Made by a program: the position numbers and the translations under genes
Shown: positions 23,555 to 36,882 of the stretch, in pieces
Layout of the letters: each line of letters begins with the position of its first letter
How positions within the stretch are numbered: the stretch's first letter is position 1
Assembly: GCA_947359465.1 (NCBI GenBank)
Contig: OX375879.1
Span: 90,557,578-90,621,577, forward strand
Source of the DNA: Metellina segmentata
Taxonomy: Eukaryota; Arthropoda; Arachnida; Araneae; Tetragnathidae
Length of the DNA: 64,000 nucleotides
Reading direction: 5' to 3'
Notes under the pieces: generated by a model
Told to the model about the DNA's origin: nothing
Databases searched by the model: none
Seen by the model: only the letters and a program-made list of their open reading frames with translations

Positions 23555-23655
23555 AATGGGCTATTTACGACGGTCCGGGATAAATCTCATAAGGTAAAGA
23601 TCTAGGACAACATCACGTCATTTTGAACAACTGTCAAATGACGAGATTTATTCAT
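23555..23655 (-). repeat. SINE tail fragment
   Basis: GGGCTATTTACGACGGTCCG, then AAAGATCTAGGACAACATCAC are the reverse of the SINE body 3' part (as at 27170-27225). Confidence 0.5.
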
Positions 23656-23734
23656 GGATCTATAAGATAAAGTATTCAAATTATAATGTATAAAGTTTAC
23701 AAATTCGGTATTCGTATTTTTCTTAATAGGGTCG

Positions 23735-24015
23735 AGGTAGCACTGTTGGAAGAGCATCGGATTACCAACCGGAAGGTTACGAGTTCTAACCAGCATAGAC
23801 CGCCGTGTATAAAAGGGAACTGGTACACGTTAAATCGGTCGATTTACCTCAAATATCTTCAAGATGGTCGGGTATGGAAGTTTGGAGTGGGATGGCCAGT
23901 TCAGATGTTGCTCGTCATTTGATCGTGGTTCAAAATTATGTGGTGTTGTACTCGGTTCTTTCCTGTTGGAATTTATCCCGGGCTGTCGTCAATAGCCCGT
24001 TGTTTTGCTTCAGTA
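23735..24015 (+). repeat. tRNA-derived SINE, second + copy
   Basis: The head GAGGTAGCACTGTTGGAAGA, ACCGGAAGGTTACGAGTTC, and the body GGTACACGTTAAATCGGTCG, GGGCTGTCGTCAATAGCCCG correspond to the 26.95-kb copy. Confidence 0.65.
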
Positions 24016-24210
24016 CTACAGTATTAAAAATACCTACCGCACCCACCTTCTTAATAGCCAAATAATTTAAGTTCATGATTAGAAATTCCTAACATTCTTT
24101 GCTAAGAAAAATGAACAAACTTTAATCACTATCAAGTGCAAATGATGCAGTGAAATAAAGTTATTATCCTTAAAACGTATTTAAAATATAGCGTTTTTTT
24201 TTTCCGTCTC

Positions 24211-24283
24211 AGCCACCAGTGAGGATTGAACTCACGACCCCTGGTTTACAAGACCAGTGCTCTAACCACTGAGCTATAGCGGC
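24211..24283 (-). tRNA. tRNA-Thr (anticodon TGT)
   Basis: The minus strand folds as a full cloverleaf. The acceptor stem GCCGCTA pairs with TGGTGGC with two G-T wobbles, and the discriminator is T. The D arm is AGCTCAGTGGTTAGAGCA, the anticodon stem CTGGT/ACCAG encloses loop CTTGTAA (anticodon TGT), and the T arm is GTGAG-TTCAATC-CTCAC. A- and B-box promoter elements are intact. No TTTT follows immediately on the minus strand; the nearest is about 40 bases on. It lies 250 bp left of the satellite array. Its intact stems contrast with the decayed tRNA-like heads of the nearby SINEs, so a genuine gene is likely. Confidence 0.85.
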
Positions 24284-24538
24284 TCACACATGGTTTCTGT
24301 TTGTAGACTTGGAGACATAAACCTTCAGAACGAGTCTATTGCATTTCTTTAGCAGTATAGTCTAAAACAGCTGTCGTGGTCGTAAAAGAGTAAACATGAT
24401 AAGGAAAAACTTAAACGTAAACACTTTAAACACACATTTCACTTACTATGCGCTCATAAAAAAGGGAATACAGTGATAGAATATGAACAACTGTTGATCT
24501 ATAAAATTTAAGACATGCGTGATTAATGTTATCATTAA

Positions 24539-26702
24539 CCCTCCAAGTGGTTTTGACGAGATATCTCGTCCATCAGGATCTGAACAATTTTACTATTAAC
24601 GAGATATCTCTTCATCAAGATACTGCAGATTTTTTCAAGATGGAGGGATCCCAGATCTGGGCAGTTTTCTTCTAATGACGAGATATCTCGTCCATCAGGA
24701 TCTGAACAATTTTGCTATTAACGAGATATTTCGTCATCAAGACACTACAGATTTTTTTAAGATGACGAGATCCCAGATCTGGGCAGTTTTCTTCTAATGA
24801 CGAGATATCTCGTCCATCAGGATCTGAACAATTTTGCTATTAACGAGATATCTCGTCATCAAGACACTACAGATTTTTTCAAGATGGCGGGATCCCAGAT
24901 CTGGGCAGTTTTCTTCTAATGACGAGATATCTCGTCCATCAGGATCTGAACAATTTTGCTATTAACGAGATATTTCGTCATCAAGACACTACAGATTTTT
25001 TTAAGATGACGAGATCCCAGATCTGGGCAGTTTTCTTCTAATGACGAGATATCTCGTCCATCAGGATCTGAACAATTTTGCTATTAACGAGATATTTCGT
25101 CATCAAGACACTACAGATTTTTTTAAGATGACGAGATCCCAGATCTGGGCAGTTTTCTTCTAATGACGAGATATCTCGTCCATCAGGATCTGAACAATTT
25201 TGCTATTAACGAGATATTTCGTCATCAAGACACTACAGATTTTTTTAAGATGACGAGATCCCAGATCTGGGCAGTTTTCTTCTAATGACGAGATATCTCG
25301 TCCATCAGGATCTGAACAATTTTGCTATTAACGAGATATCTCGTCATCAAGACACTACAGATTTTTTTAAGATGACGAGATCCCAGATCTGGGCAGTTTT
25401 CTTCTAATGACGAGATATCTCGTCCATCAGGATCTGAACAATTTTGCTATTAACGAGATATTTCGTCATCAAGACACTACAGATTTTTTTAAGATGACGA
25501 GATCCCAGATCTGGGCAGTTTTCTTCTAATGACGAGATATCTCGTCCATCAGGATCTGAACAATTTTGCTATTAACGAGATATCTCGTCATCAAGACACT
25601 ACAGATTTTTTTAAGATGACGAGATCCCAGATCTGGGCAGTTTTCTTCTAATGACGAGATATCTCGTCCATCAGGATCTGAACAATTTTGCTATTAACGA
25701 GATATTTCGTCATCAAGACACTACAGATTTTTTTAAGATGACGAGATCCCAGATCTGGGCAGTTTTCTTCTAATGACGAGATATCTCGTCCATCAGGATC
25801 TGAACAATTTTGCTATTAACGAGATATCTCGTCATCAAGACACTACAGATTTTTTTAAGATGACGAGATCCCAGATCTGGGCAGTTTTCTTCTAATGACG
25901 AGATATCTCGTCCATCAGGATCTGAACAATTTTGCTATTAACGAGATATCTCGTCATCAAGACACTACAGATTTTTTTAAGATGACGAGATCCCAGATCT
26001 GGGCAGTTTTCTTCTAATGACGAGATATCTCGTCCATCAGGATCTGAACAATTTTGCTATTAACGAGATATTTCGTCATCAAGACACTACAGATTTTTTT
26101 AAGATGACGAGATCCCAGATCTGGGCAGTTTTCTTCTAATGACGAGATATCTCGTCCATCAGGATCTGAACAATTTTGCTATTAACGAGATATCTCGTCA
26201 TCAAGACACTACAGATTTTTTTAAGATGACGAGATCCCAGATCTGGGCAGTTTTCTTCTAATGACGAGATATCTCGTCCATCAGGATCTGAACAATTTTG
26301 CTATTAACGAGATATCTCGTCATTAAGACACTACATATTTTTTTAAGATGACGAGATCCCAGATCTGGGCAGTTTTCTTCTAATGACGAGATATCTCGTC
26401 CATCAGGATCTGAACAATTTTGCTATTAACGAGATATCTCGTCATCAAGACACTACAGATTTTTTTAAGATGACGAGATCCCAGATCTGGGCAGTTTTCT
26501 TCTAATGACGAGATATCTCGTCCATCAGGATCTGAACAATTTTGCTATTAACGAGATATCTCGTCATTAAGACACTACATATTTTTTTAAGATGACGAGA
26601 TCCCAGATATGGGGACTTTTTTTCTAATGACGAGATATCTCGTCTATAACGATCTGGTCACTTTTACTAATAACGAGATAGCTCAGTGTATCAGCAGGAA
26701 GG
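24539..26702. mobile_element. piggyBac-like MITE expanded into a satellite array
   Basis: TTAA at 24535-24538 is followed by CCCTCCAAGTGGTTTTGACG, and the other end reads CAGCAGGAAGG followed by TTAA at 26703-26706. The TTAA target duplication and terminal C-rich inverted ends place it with piggyBac-type elements. Short copies (for example 32382-32610) have the same ends and about 1.5 internal units. Here the interior is replaced by about 17.5 tandem units of 122 bp. No transposase is encoded. Confidence 0.65.
24551..26690. repeat. 122-bp tandem satellite with two palindromes per unit
   Basis: TGACGAGATATCTCGTC recurs every 122 bases from 24555 to 26629 (18 starts by count, no length change). 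Each unit carries ACGAGATATCTCGT (a 14-bp perfect palindrome), a second box that alternates between ATATCTCG and ATATTTCG, and CCCAGATCTGGG (a 12-bp palindrome). Inner units are nearly identical; the first and last are most divergent, as expected when amplification homogenises the centre. The array has no coding potential. Confidence 0.9.
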
Positions 26703-26768
26703 TTAATTTTTTTCTTTCATGCCCGATGACTTACTTCTGACGGCTATTCGACAAGGAACATCTTGTGG

Positions 26769-26790
26769 GCACACACACACACACACACAG
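26769..26790. repeat. (CA)n microsatellite
   Basis: An ACACACAC run just right of the satellite array. Confidence 0.9.
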
Positions 26791-26950
26791 CCGCCACTAC
26801 TTATAACATGAACAATCTCCATTATCCATGCTTGGTACAGACTACACTAGGATTAGAAACTGATATCTGCTTGGTAGAAGAAAAACGCAGTTTATTAAAA
26901 TAAGACAATCTCACATAAATCATGTTTCAATTACCTTTATTAAAAGAATC

Positions 26951-27262
26951 GCGGTAGCCCAGTTGGCAGAGTAATGGACTAGCAACCAGAAGGTTGCAAG
27001 TTCGAATCCAACAAACACTTCCGTGTTCAAAGGGGGATGGTGCACGTTAAATCTGTCGTAGCCCCAAATGTCCTCATGTTGCCGCGGTGTGGAAATTTGG
27101 AGAGTGGGGTGTCAGCTCAGGCGTTGCCTCGTCGTCTGACCGTGGGTCAAAAATACATGGTGTTGTCTTCGGATCTTTCACTTGGGGATTGATTCCGGAC
27201 CCGTCGTCAACATCCCGTTCTGTAGCTCTAGTTCGAATTTAATAAAAATACCTACCTATCTT
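26951..27262 (+). repeat. tRNA-derived SINE
   Basis: The head GCGGTAGCCCAGTTGGCAGA...GCAAGTTCGAATCC is tRNA-like with A and B boxes. A body of about 240 bp follows, with GGATGGTGCACGTTAAATC, TGTCCTCATGTTGCCGCGGT and GGATTGATTCCGGACC. This is the best copy of a family found several times in the window. Confidence 0.75.
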
Positions 27263-27620
27263 TATTAAAATGATGCTTTAGTTGTACTAGAAAAAAATTG
27301 GGGTCACAGAAGAATCACTAGCGTGTATTAAACCTGTGACTATTGAAACGTTAAACCATCGTCTTATTAAATACGAGATATTTTTGTTAAGCTAAATGCA
27401 GATGACAGTAATGCATCTGCATCCTTACGTGGTTCCTGTACGTTTTATGATCGTTGTGCCACTTCGCTGGTTATTTGGATAAAAATTCAGCATTTCGTCG
27501 ATAAAATTCCAAAGAATAGCTTCCTAATTGATACATGAAAGTTGTTTGGTCAACAACAATAAGATTAAACGTCAAAAGATTCTAAAATGGCGTTGTACTA
27601 CATTTTAACTTAGGTTGGTA

Positions 27621-27655
<35 letters not shown>

Positions 27656-27659
27656 CTAA

Positions 27660-28586
<927 letters not shown>

Positions 28587-29269
28587 GTACGCAGTGTCCT
28601 TTTCAACAATGAAATTTGGCACACAGGTAGTTCTAATTTTTTTTTTTTGATTTTTGTATTGCGCCGGAATTTTAAAATTTAATCTTGAACATTTAAAATT
28701 TAATTTATTAGTTTTTTTCTCCTTTCGTTCTTTTCTAGGGAATGTGACGTCATCCTACCTTGAAAGAATAAGGAACGGATTTTGCGATTTTAGACCTCTG
28801 ACGTTACAAGCGTTTCTCGTCCTAAAGTCTTGGGAACGATGCCAAGTTTTTCTATTCTAGCGAGTTTTGATTTACGTTTTCGATTATAGCCACTTAGAGG
28901 GCTGTGTGGAGTTCGTTTGTGAAGCAAACCAAATGGGAATACGTACCAATCACCAGGGGTTTGCGAGCGTCAGTTTCTGGCTTGGTTTTGCCGATCTCTC
29001 GACTGTTGGTATGGTTTAATTTCTCTTTCTTATCATTCTTACTTTACTGTTTTGTTTTATATGTTTGCTTTTTTAATAATGCTTTTTTTTCTTTTAATGG
29101 TGTTTGGGGGAGTATATGATCAATTTTAAGCCTAAAGCTGCTCATATGTAGTTAACACCATTTTATGTTGTCTGGGTCAGGCTCCTCCCTGAGGACGCTC
29201 TGATCCACCAACATTTCTTCATTTTTTTACAACCCACTTTTTGCAATTATTTTGATTTGACTGTGTTCT

Positions 29270-30853
29270 TGAACTTGGTTAACCCCATTCTCACCATACC
29301 AATCCATGATGGACCTCGCAACATGACAACTGGTGTTGTCGCCCTGGAAGTAACATGGATCCAACACGTAAAACTGCCACAACATAGGAAGCACACTTTC
29401 ATTCAAAAGAATGCAGTAGGCCTCGGCGTTCAGCTTACCATGAAGGCGTTCTCCAAACAGACGCCAGACCCTGCCATCCGAACATTAGAGGGTTAATCTT
29501 GATTCGTCGCTCCTGAGAACCTTTTTCCATTGAGATATGGTCCACTTTCGACGTGCTTTGCACCACATTAACCGAGCAGAGCGGTTGGACTTTGTGATCA
29601 AAGGCTTATGGGTGGCACCACGACCATGAAAACCAAGCAAATGTGCTTCCTTACGGATGGTATTAATCGAAACTACACTCCCGGATGCCTGTTGAAACTC
29701 CTGGAGTATGTGGGCCATCAGTTGGGTGAGGTTCTTCCGAATTTCTCTCTGGACAGCATTCGTTGTTCTTGATCTCCTAGTTTCGTGAGTCTGTCGACTC
29801 GGGGTACATTTCGACAATCACAGCTCACCTTCCACTTCTGAGTCACATACGCTACTGTCGATTCAGCTCGCTAGATGTGTCCCTTAAGCTTCGGTTTCCT
29901 AAGAAAGCGTAGCCGTGATCTAGCGGCCGTGATGTATCGGTGGGTAACGTCACTAAAACGTTGTTTATATTAACACATGGGGTTGGTTTCCTAGAGAGCG
30001 GTGTTTGTGAGCGTCTAAAATTATCGGAGCCGCCATATCCATGACTGTCGTCATAGCGGTCTCAAACAGTTGGGGAACGTTTTTTCTCTTGTAGAGGCCA
30101 CATTTCATTTCCTGCTCCAAACAATTCGAACGAAGAGGAGCGAAATAAATAAATATTTTTGACTGCCATTGATTGATTCGTTTTTGTAAAATCGGGATCG
30201 TTAAACACAGAATAAAAATTTCAACGGATTTGAAAGCTGCGGAAAATTTGACACCAGATCGATACCTTAAACGTGATTTTCTTTAAATAAATAATTAATT
30301 ATTTAATAAATAATTAAATAATCAAATGGTAAATAATTGAATAATAAAACTTTTTTTGATATCGATCTGGCGTAGAAATTTGCGCTGATTTGAAATCTGT
30401 TCAAATTTTCACTCTACCTTCAACGATCCCGAAGTTAGAAACTTTAAACTAGAGAATAAAAAACCACTTTGTTTTGTTTCTCGAATAAAATAAACCACGA
30501 CAGCCGTCTGTGTTGCTCATTCTCCAACGTATTCTGTCCGTCTAAGTTGACACCTCGGGATTTTTGTTTAGACGGCCGTCTAGTTATGTCCGCGGCATCA
30601 TGACGTATCACGGCTGTTGGATAACGGCTCCACTTTCTTAGGAAACCAAAGCTTTAAGGATCGGCCATTTCTGTGATACTCGACGGTTACATCTTTCTCG
30701 AAATCAGGTAACTCTGCACTTCGTGTCATCTTGCATGCGACTAATGCCAATGTTGTTTCTTACACGATATTTAACGGCGTAGGTCGTAAAGTATATCAGG
30801 ACCGCAGATATCGTTATTTGCAAGGGTGTTCAAATACTTATTGGTAGATAGTG
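29270..30853 (-). mobile_element. Tc1-like transposon, interrupted and 3'-truncated
   Basis: The right end reads (minus strand) TA-CACTATCTACCAATAAG, a Tc1-type TIR. The transposase starts at ATG 30729 (MTRSAELPDFEKDV), runs to the HTH region at about 30660, is interrupted by a 778-bp insertion, and resumes at about 29880 (STVAYVTQKWK). It continues through the 29817-29485 frame (NTIRKEAHLLGFHGRG, RKWTISQWKKVLRSDESRL) and an out-of-frame part around 29490-29290 (ESVLPMLWQF, QGDNTSCHVARS). Ser replaces Phe/Gly near the first catalytic Asp (SDESRL). The Asp-Leu-Asn-Pro block and left TIR are lost. Confidence 0.75.
29882..30659. mobile_element. Nested non-autonomous element inside the Tc1 transposase
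   Basis: Left end CCTTAAGCTTCGGTTTCC, right end GGAAACCAAAGCTTTAAGG; the inverted ends extend over about 45 bp with a few mismatches (TAAGAAAG.GTAGCCGT). It splits the helix-turn-helix coding region of the Tc1 transposase. The interior holds AT-rich sequence similar to the 34.0-34.4 and 48.2-48.4 kb repeats (TTTAACGATCCCGA-like boxes). Confidence 0.65.
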
Positions 30854-32381
30854 TATATGAAGAGAGAAATACAATAATAAGTGAGTTACACCCTATAAGT
30901 TACAAGAATAGAAACTTCCGCCTCCGACAACTCGTAGGTTTCTAGCACAGCAAAAAAAAAACATTGGGTCACCATAAATTTAGGGATGCGTGTTAATCAA
31001 CAAGATAATATTTTTACGCATAGTAAATAAGTCATCTATTGTATTTCTTAATGTGGGATATTTTGCTGCTTTCAAAAGTCATAGCCATGATTTAGATGGT
31101 AATTTGAGTACCACTTCAAAAAATATTAAAAAATAAGTTTCATCTGAAAAAAAAATCCCAAAATGGATCTAGGTTTTAAGAAATAAGCATTATGAAGCAA
31201 CTAACGAGAAACAAAGAACTGTTTTCAATGGGTGTCTATCATTTTGGATCAAATGGAATCTGTTGATTTCTCTACAGCGAAGTTAAAATTCGTATGGGAT
31301 CAAATATAAAAGTTACAATTTAAAAATTATTAATTTAAAGAAAATCATATTTTTAGGTATCGATATAATGTGATATTTTCCGCAGATTTCAAATCAGTCG
31401 ATAGAAGAAAGAACTACAAAACTCCAGTTAAAACTTTATTTCTTTTCTTCGTCTCCTGAAATCGTTCCTCCGCAAAATCAAACAGAAACGTAAAAAATAA
31501 ATTTAGAATTCGGGTTCTCTTTATGCTGTTGCCATTCAAAGGAAAACAATAATAATTAAATTCCAATAAATTAATTAAAAAATGTTCTAGATTGAATTTT
31601 AAAATTCGGCAGGACCCTTACTTCGCAAAACAATCAGATTACCTGTGTGCCATATCTCATTATTGTAAGTGCTCTTCGTCAGGACATTGGATAGAGACAC
31701 TCAAACACTTCCTTTTATAATAGTAGAGATATTTCTGGTAAATGGCTCAACTACAGCCATACGTCACAAAGCCGCTGCCAAAGGAAAAGGTACAAAATTG
31801 CGTCATACCACTCAGGTCATTGTACAACCGAAGATAAAAAAGAAGGAACCATTCAAAGATAACAGTTCCGTTCACCTATTTTAGTCCAACTGAACTGATC
31901 AATATACTTTAACTCTTTCACTTACTTTTCTTATGTGTTGCTGACGACATATTTACGAATTAGTATTTTCATACTTTTTAAGGAAAGTGCTTTAAATGAA
32001 TTTTGTTTTGCCATTGTTACGGATTCTATAAGTCCTATCCAAACAGCTAGACCAAGATCATGAATACGAATACGCTCTGATACAACACTAGATCAGGACT
32101 TCCATAGATACCCTTATTTTGTTTTAATACTGTTTAACTGTAGGTTTTATAATTATCCCCCTTTTGTAGACCTCAATTCAACTATTTTCAACTATTTACC
32201 TACCTGTAGCTTTATATCTTGACTTTTATTGTTAATCTGGCTACTTTATTGATTTTTAATTTTTTTAAATCAAATTTTATCTAGCCTTGTGTTGGCGCAG
32301 TTTGTTGACTAACTGATCTACTCAACAAGCAATTAACCGATAGCAGTGTTAATTGTTAATGTTAATTTTTTCAGTTATTAA

Positions 32382-32610
32382 CCCTCTTGGTGGTTATCTC
32401 AACGAGATATACAATCATTAGGAGGGTTCATCATCATCAAAACTGACAAAATCTTGATGGACGACATATCTCGTCACTGGAAGAAAACTGAGCATAAAGA
32501 GAACTAGTTAACATAAAAGAAATCAGCAATACCTTGATGACGAGATATCTCGTTATTAGCAAAATTAGTCAGATATTGATGGAAGAACCTCGTTGAAACC
32601 ACTTGGAAGG
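32382..32610 (-). mobile_element. piggyBac-like MITE, single-copy form
   Basis: 229 bp flanked by TTAA on both sides, with ends CCCTCTTGGTGGTTATCTCA and AACCACTTGGAAGG as inverted repeats. On the minus strand the interior (AATAACGAGATATCTCGTCATCAAG, split here by describing it as a palindrome box plus CATCAAG) aligns with the 122-bp satellite unit at 24.5-26.7 kb. Confidence 0.6.
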
Positions 32611-33889
32611 TTAATATTAAGAACACACTTTCGTTGGCATCTCAATTTCCTTTAAAATTTATGTGTTATGAAAAGCTTGCTTTGCGTTGATTTGCATGAA
32701 CAATTCGTTCGATTGTGGTTTTGAAAAGCACGATCAAATTGAAAGTTAATGATTTTACTCTGTAGCTGACATTTTCGGTTAGGCGAATTACTCTTTTAGG
32801 GAACATATGGCCTACGTCTAACCTCCTGGAGAAAGTTAACAATACGAACAGTCGCAGAAATAAAAAGAACCACCTCTTCTATTTCGAGCACTATTCATAC
32901 TAGAGCAAATTCAAAGATATTCAATAAAGAATAACATCATCTATAAATTGTAATAAAAAAAAAAGAAATCTCATAAGGGGACATCTTCATATCAAATTTT
33001 GCATAAACAACGAAATTTCTAACAGAAACACGATGTTTTAATGCCACAATCAGATTTTGCATCGTTAAATTAGAAAAATGTGAAATTTCATTTTTTTACT
33101 ATGTTTATATCTGGAAATATCCATTGCTAAAGCTAGTGTCAATATTTCAGGGATCATCTCAGTATAGATAGTCGCTATTCGTAGATCGAGATTAATTGTA
33201 GTTATCGCTACCCAAACTTCAAATTTGAACACTATTTCAAAGTATTTTTCAGCGATCCGAGAATTATTTTATTTTTAATGCAAGTGCAAACGATTTGAGG
33301 ATTAAATTATTATATTTACTCTGTAAGTTGTGCAAATCATCCAAGAATTATTATCCCAGGTTTGTTAGATGCTTTTTACATTTTTGGTTGATCCCGAAAA
33401 TCGCAATAATGAGCAAAATTTAGTGTAGTTCAAAAATTAATAATAATAATGAGCTGAAATTTTGCCCATGGCCATACCTAGAAGTCCTTCTGAATAGAAT
33501 CCCATCAAAATATTGTTCCAATTCATAATTTTTCAAACATTAATCTAATTATTATTGCATTCTAAAAAACTGCTTTTAACAAATAGGTGGATTTTGTTTG
33601 GGTTGTTTAACAGTCACATGGTACAAAGTATCAGCGCTATTTTTTTAGGAAGATATTCATAAAAGTGTAAGAAACGAATTTAACAATAGAAGCTTTACTC
33701 TCTCCGTACTCATAACTTCAAAACGGTAAGATCTAATGACATGAAATTTGGTAACTGCACTTAAATTTTGATATAAATTTGAAATTATGCGTCGAAATAG
33801 GGATTCCCATTGGAAATTATGAAATTGGTGCTGAATTTCATATGAAGACAGGACCTTATACACATTTTATGCATTTGAATTTATAGAAG

Positions 33890-34760
33890 ACTAGCCACTG
33901 CGTGGCCAGTACAGCGTTGCCCGTGACAGTTCTCTATCACGGGCAACACTGGGATGGCCTCGTCTTTGTCAAATGCGGCCAAATTCAAATTGCGAATAGA
34001 TCCAATAAACATCACAATCTCTTGCAAAATTTTAAATATTTAATTCAAAAATTAATTATTAAAAAAAATTAAATGTAAAATATCTATTAGGTGTAAAATT
34101 TTCCCCAAATTTCAAATCCGTTGAAATTTTTAATCTATCTTTAACGATCCCGATTTTACAAAAACATACTAAACAATGCCAGTCAAAATATTTTTTATTT
34201 GTTTTCTGAACGCAAGAAATGAAATCTGGGATACCTCGAATAAAACGAAGGTCATTCTTCGCAGCAGTGTTAGTATTGGAATAAATATAAAAGTTTCAAT
34301 TAAAAAATTATTTATTTAAAAAAATCATATTTTTAGGTTTTTATGTAGTGAAATTTTCCGCAAATTACCGCAGATACGTAGAAATTTTTACTCTATCTTT
34401 AACGATCTAGGAGATAGAAAAAAGAAGGACATAACTCCCGTTAAAACTTTATTTGATTTTTTTAGTCTGCTGACAAATCTTTTCTCCGTAAAATGAAACG
34501 GAAGCGGGAAAAATAAATTTAGAAACTGCCATCTCTTTATGCTGTTGCCATTCCAAAGAAAACAATAATAATTAAATTCCATTAAATTTATTTTAAAATG
34601 TTCTAGACTGAATTTTAATATTCGGCGTGACCCAAAAATTGAAAAAATTCGGACTACCTGTGTACAAAATCCCATTACTGTTAGTGCCATAGATTCGTCA
34701 GGACTTTGGCCTTCTAAGGTCAGTGTAGTGGAATATTCTTTAGAGTTCTCGTACAAGTGA
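33890..34760. repeat. Dispersed repeat with TAGCCACTG(C/A)GTG start
   Basis: It starts ACTAGCCACTGCGTGGCCAG with a hairpin (TTGCCCGTGA...TCACGGGCAA) and contains several CTATCTTTAACGATC boxes. A second copy starts at 47115 (GCTAGCCACTGAGTGACCAG). Related boxes occur at 30180-30440 and 48240-48350, and a related tail (TTCGGCGTGACCC, CCTGTGTAC) at 28610, 31600 and 48690. Confidence 0.5.
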
Positions 34761-35356
34761 TGCGAAAGCTATTTTAAAAGGTTAGAGCAATAAACGGTAC
34801 ATACCGGTAAAACTAAATGACAAAATAAATATTACGTGTTCTCCAAACAAGTGCGGCCAAGTCAATTTTAAAGGTCCAAACAATAAACGGTTCCTACAGA
34901 TAAAACTACAATAAATAACAAATAAAATCTTTCGAACAAAGTTTTTGTACAATGAAGAACATACGTTAACTTCAATAAACGGATGTTGAATTTTAAGTGT
35001 TCTCTTTCTTTAGCCAAGAATCAACACTGAAACAAACATTATAGCGAATAAAAATTAAAATTTTCTAGGGCTTGGATTTCATTGGCTACAAACCGAGTAA
35101 AACATAAAGCAAACATTAGAAAATTGTGTCTGCTATGTTTGACACACGAGAAAAAAATTAAAGGAATGGACAATTTTTTTTCTTCTTTTGGTTTTAATCA
35201 GTAAAGGAAGAGATTTGCATACTCGTCGTCTCTTTCCGTTTTCACTTAGAGGATATCCGGCGATAAACAACGATTCGCTTCACGTATCTGTCCACCTTCT
35301 GTCACAGCTTTTCACTCGAACAGTTGGTAAATAAATACAGTATTATGCTCCTATAA

Positions 35357-35764
35357 ATGGAAAAATATTCTGTGGTCGTACTGCCTCATTTTTTCATGTT
35401 TCTCATTCCATTTATGTGTGTCTTCGGAACCAACGAAAATGAGCTTACGGGAAACAGTACCCTTGTGAGCTTAGATCTACATGCCCAGAGCAGTGACACT
35501 TTGAATAACCAACTCGTCAAGGATCCAAGTTTCGGACTCTCTGATGTTTACAGCAGCAACACGGGAGGTGGTGCTTCTAATTTCCAGATTATTTCGTCGA
35601 AACCGATTATAGAAGAGATATCGGAGGGTTCGTTAATATATTCGAATCGCAGAAGAAATGCGCCGGACAGGGGTTTTCCTGAAGAAACGAAACTGAGAAT
35701 TCTTGATCTTCATAACATGTACCGTAGTAATGTCACACCTCCTGCTGGCAACATGGCTTTCATG
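35357..35764 (+). CDS. Gene 3 exon 1: signal peptide, propeptide and start of CAP domain
   Basis: ATG at 35357 opens a hydrophobic leader (VVVLPHFFMFLIPFMCVFG), and the frame continues 136 codons to donor GTGAGT at 35765 (phase 0). Residues about 25-105 are Ser/Asn-rich and unlike any domain I know; a basic stretch SNRRRN near residue 97 could be a propeptide cleavage site. From residue about 105 the sequence RGFPEETKLRILDLHNMYRS is the canonical opening of a CAP domain, including the conserved His of Leu-His-Asn-x-x-Arg. It ends PAGNMAFM, and exon 2 continues with Glu-Trp-Asp as CAP proteins do. The upstream 400 bases are AT-rich, without a clear TATA box. Confidence 0.78.
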
Positions 35765-36882
35765 GTGAGTACAGAATTTTTCCTCGGTAAATGAAATGAG
35801 TGCTTATACGCAATTGACATCAAATTGCAATCTGAAAGTCATTTTTCGTCTTTTGAAATGTGAAGCTTGAAAGCTCGTTTAGATTCATACCATGGCAATG
35901 GAATTTGGATTCATCGCGTTCTATGATTAGTTCAAATTTGGATGTATTTCAAAATGTTCTTTGCTTTTATTTGTACATTTCTCATTTTCAATTCCATATA
36001 TAACAAATCGAATCTCCAAGATTGGCGCCATACTGAATTCGGTCGCCATCTCCATTTGTCGAGGATAATTACTGAGCGATTAAACCTGCATTGGAATCGA
36101 CATCTTTATCAAATCATAAAATACATCGCCGAGAGACGCTCCATCGGGTAATGCCCACTACGCTAGCAACCTGCAAGCTGTAGAAGGCACTAGTTCAAAT
36201 TCTGTCAGGTGCATTCCTCCCTGGGCGTATTTCTCTCTTTTGTATCAGCAAAACTTTCATTGAAAATGTCTATTACTTCATATTATATGTCTTGTGTCTA
36301 GAGCAGCATGTTCGGATAGGGCTCATGCGTCATGAAGCCCCCAAAGCAATCGACCAACCATCTGCTGTTTGTTGCTTGTTCGTTTGTTTTGATAAATTAA
36401 TACGTGCATCTGTGGATACAACAAACGTTTGGATTATAAGACATGATAAAATAAAATGTTCTAAAACTTCTTTAATAACTTGTTTAATGAAGAACTATTC
36501 GTATACGTTATTACGATTCTATGTTATTTATCTTTATCTTCATTTATCCTCTATCTACCGTTCTACATTAATCAAAATGTTATCTATCTTATCAATAGAG
36601 TACTTGTCACGTACTCTGCGAATGGAGTGGAAAATTGCTTTAGATAGGATAGATTGAAAATGGATCAACAGTTATGCATATTACAAAAACTAAATGTGCT
36701 AGTTAGAATTCCAATATAAATTTGTGTTCTAATGGACCACATGGTGTTAGAAATATTTTCCCATTTTAGCTTTATTTTATGCCAATACAAATTTTAGAAA
36801 AGGGTAATTGTAAAGCTTAAAAATTAAAGAATAAAATTAATAGTAAATTCTAAAATGAATGAAACAAGATATACATAACATA

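Noticed and set aside
24551..26690. CRISPR-like array because of regular palindromic repeats
   Set aside because: There are no unique spacers; the whole 122-bp unit repeats, and the setting is eukaryotic.
34388..34756. 122-codon minus frame
   Set aside because: It lies within the dispersed TAGCCACTG repeat, and the sister copies do not keep the frame open.
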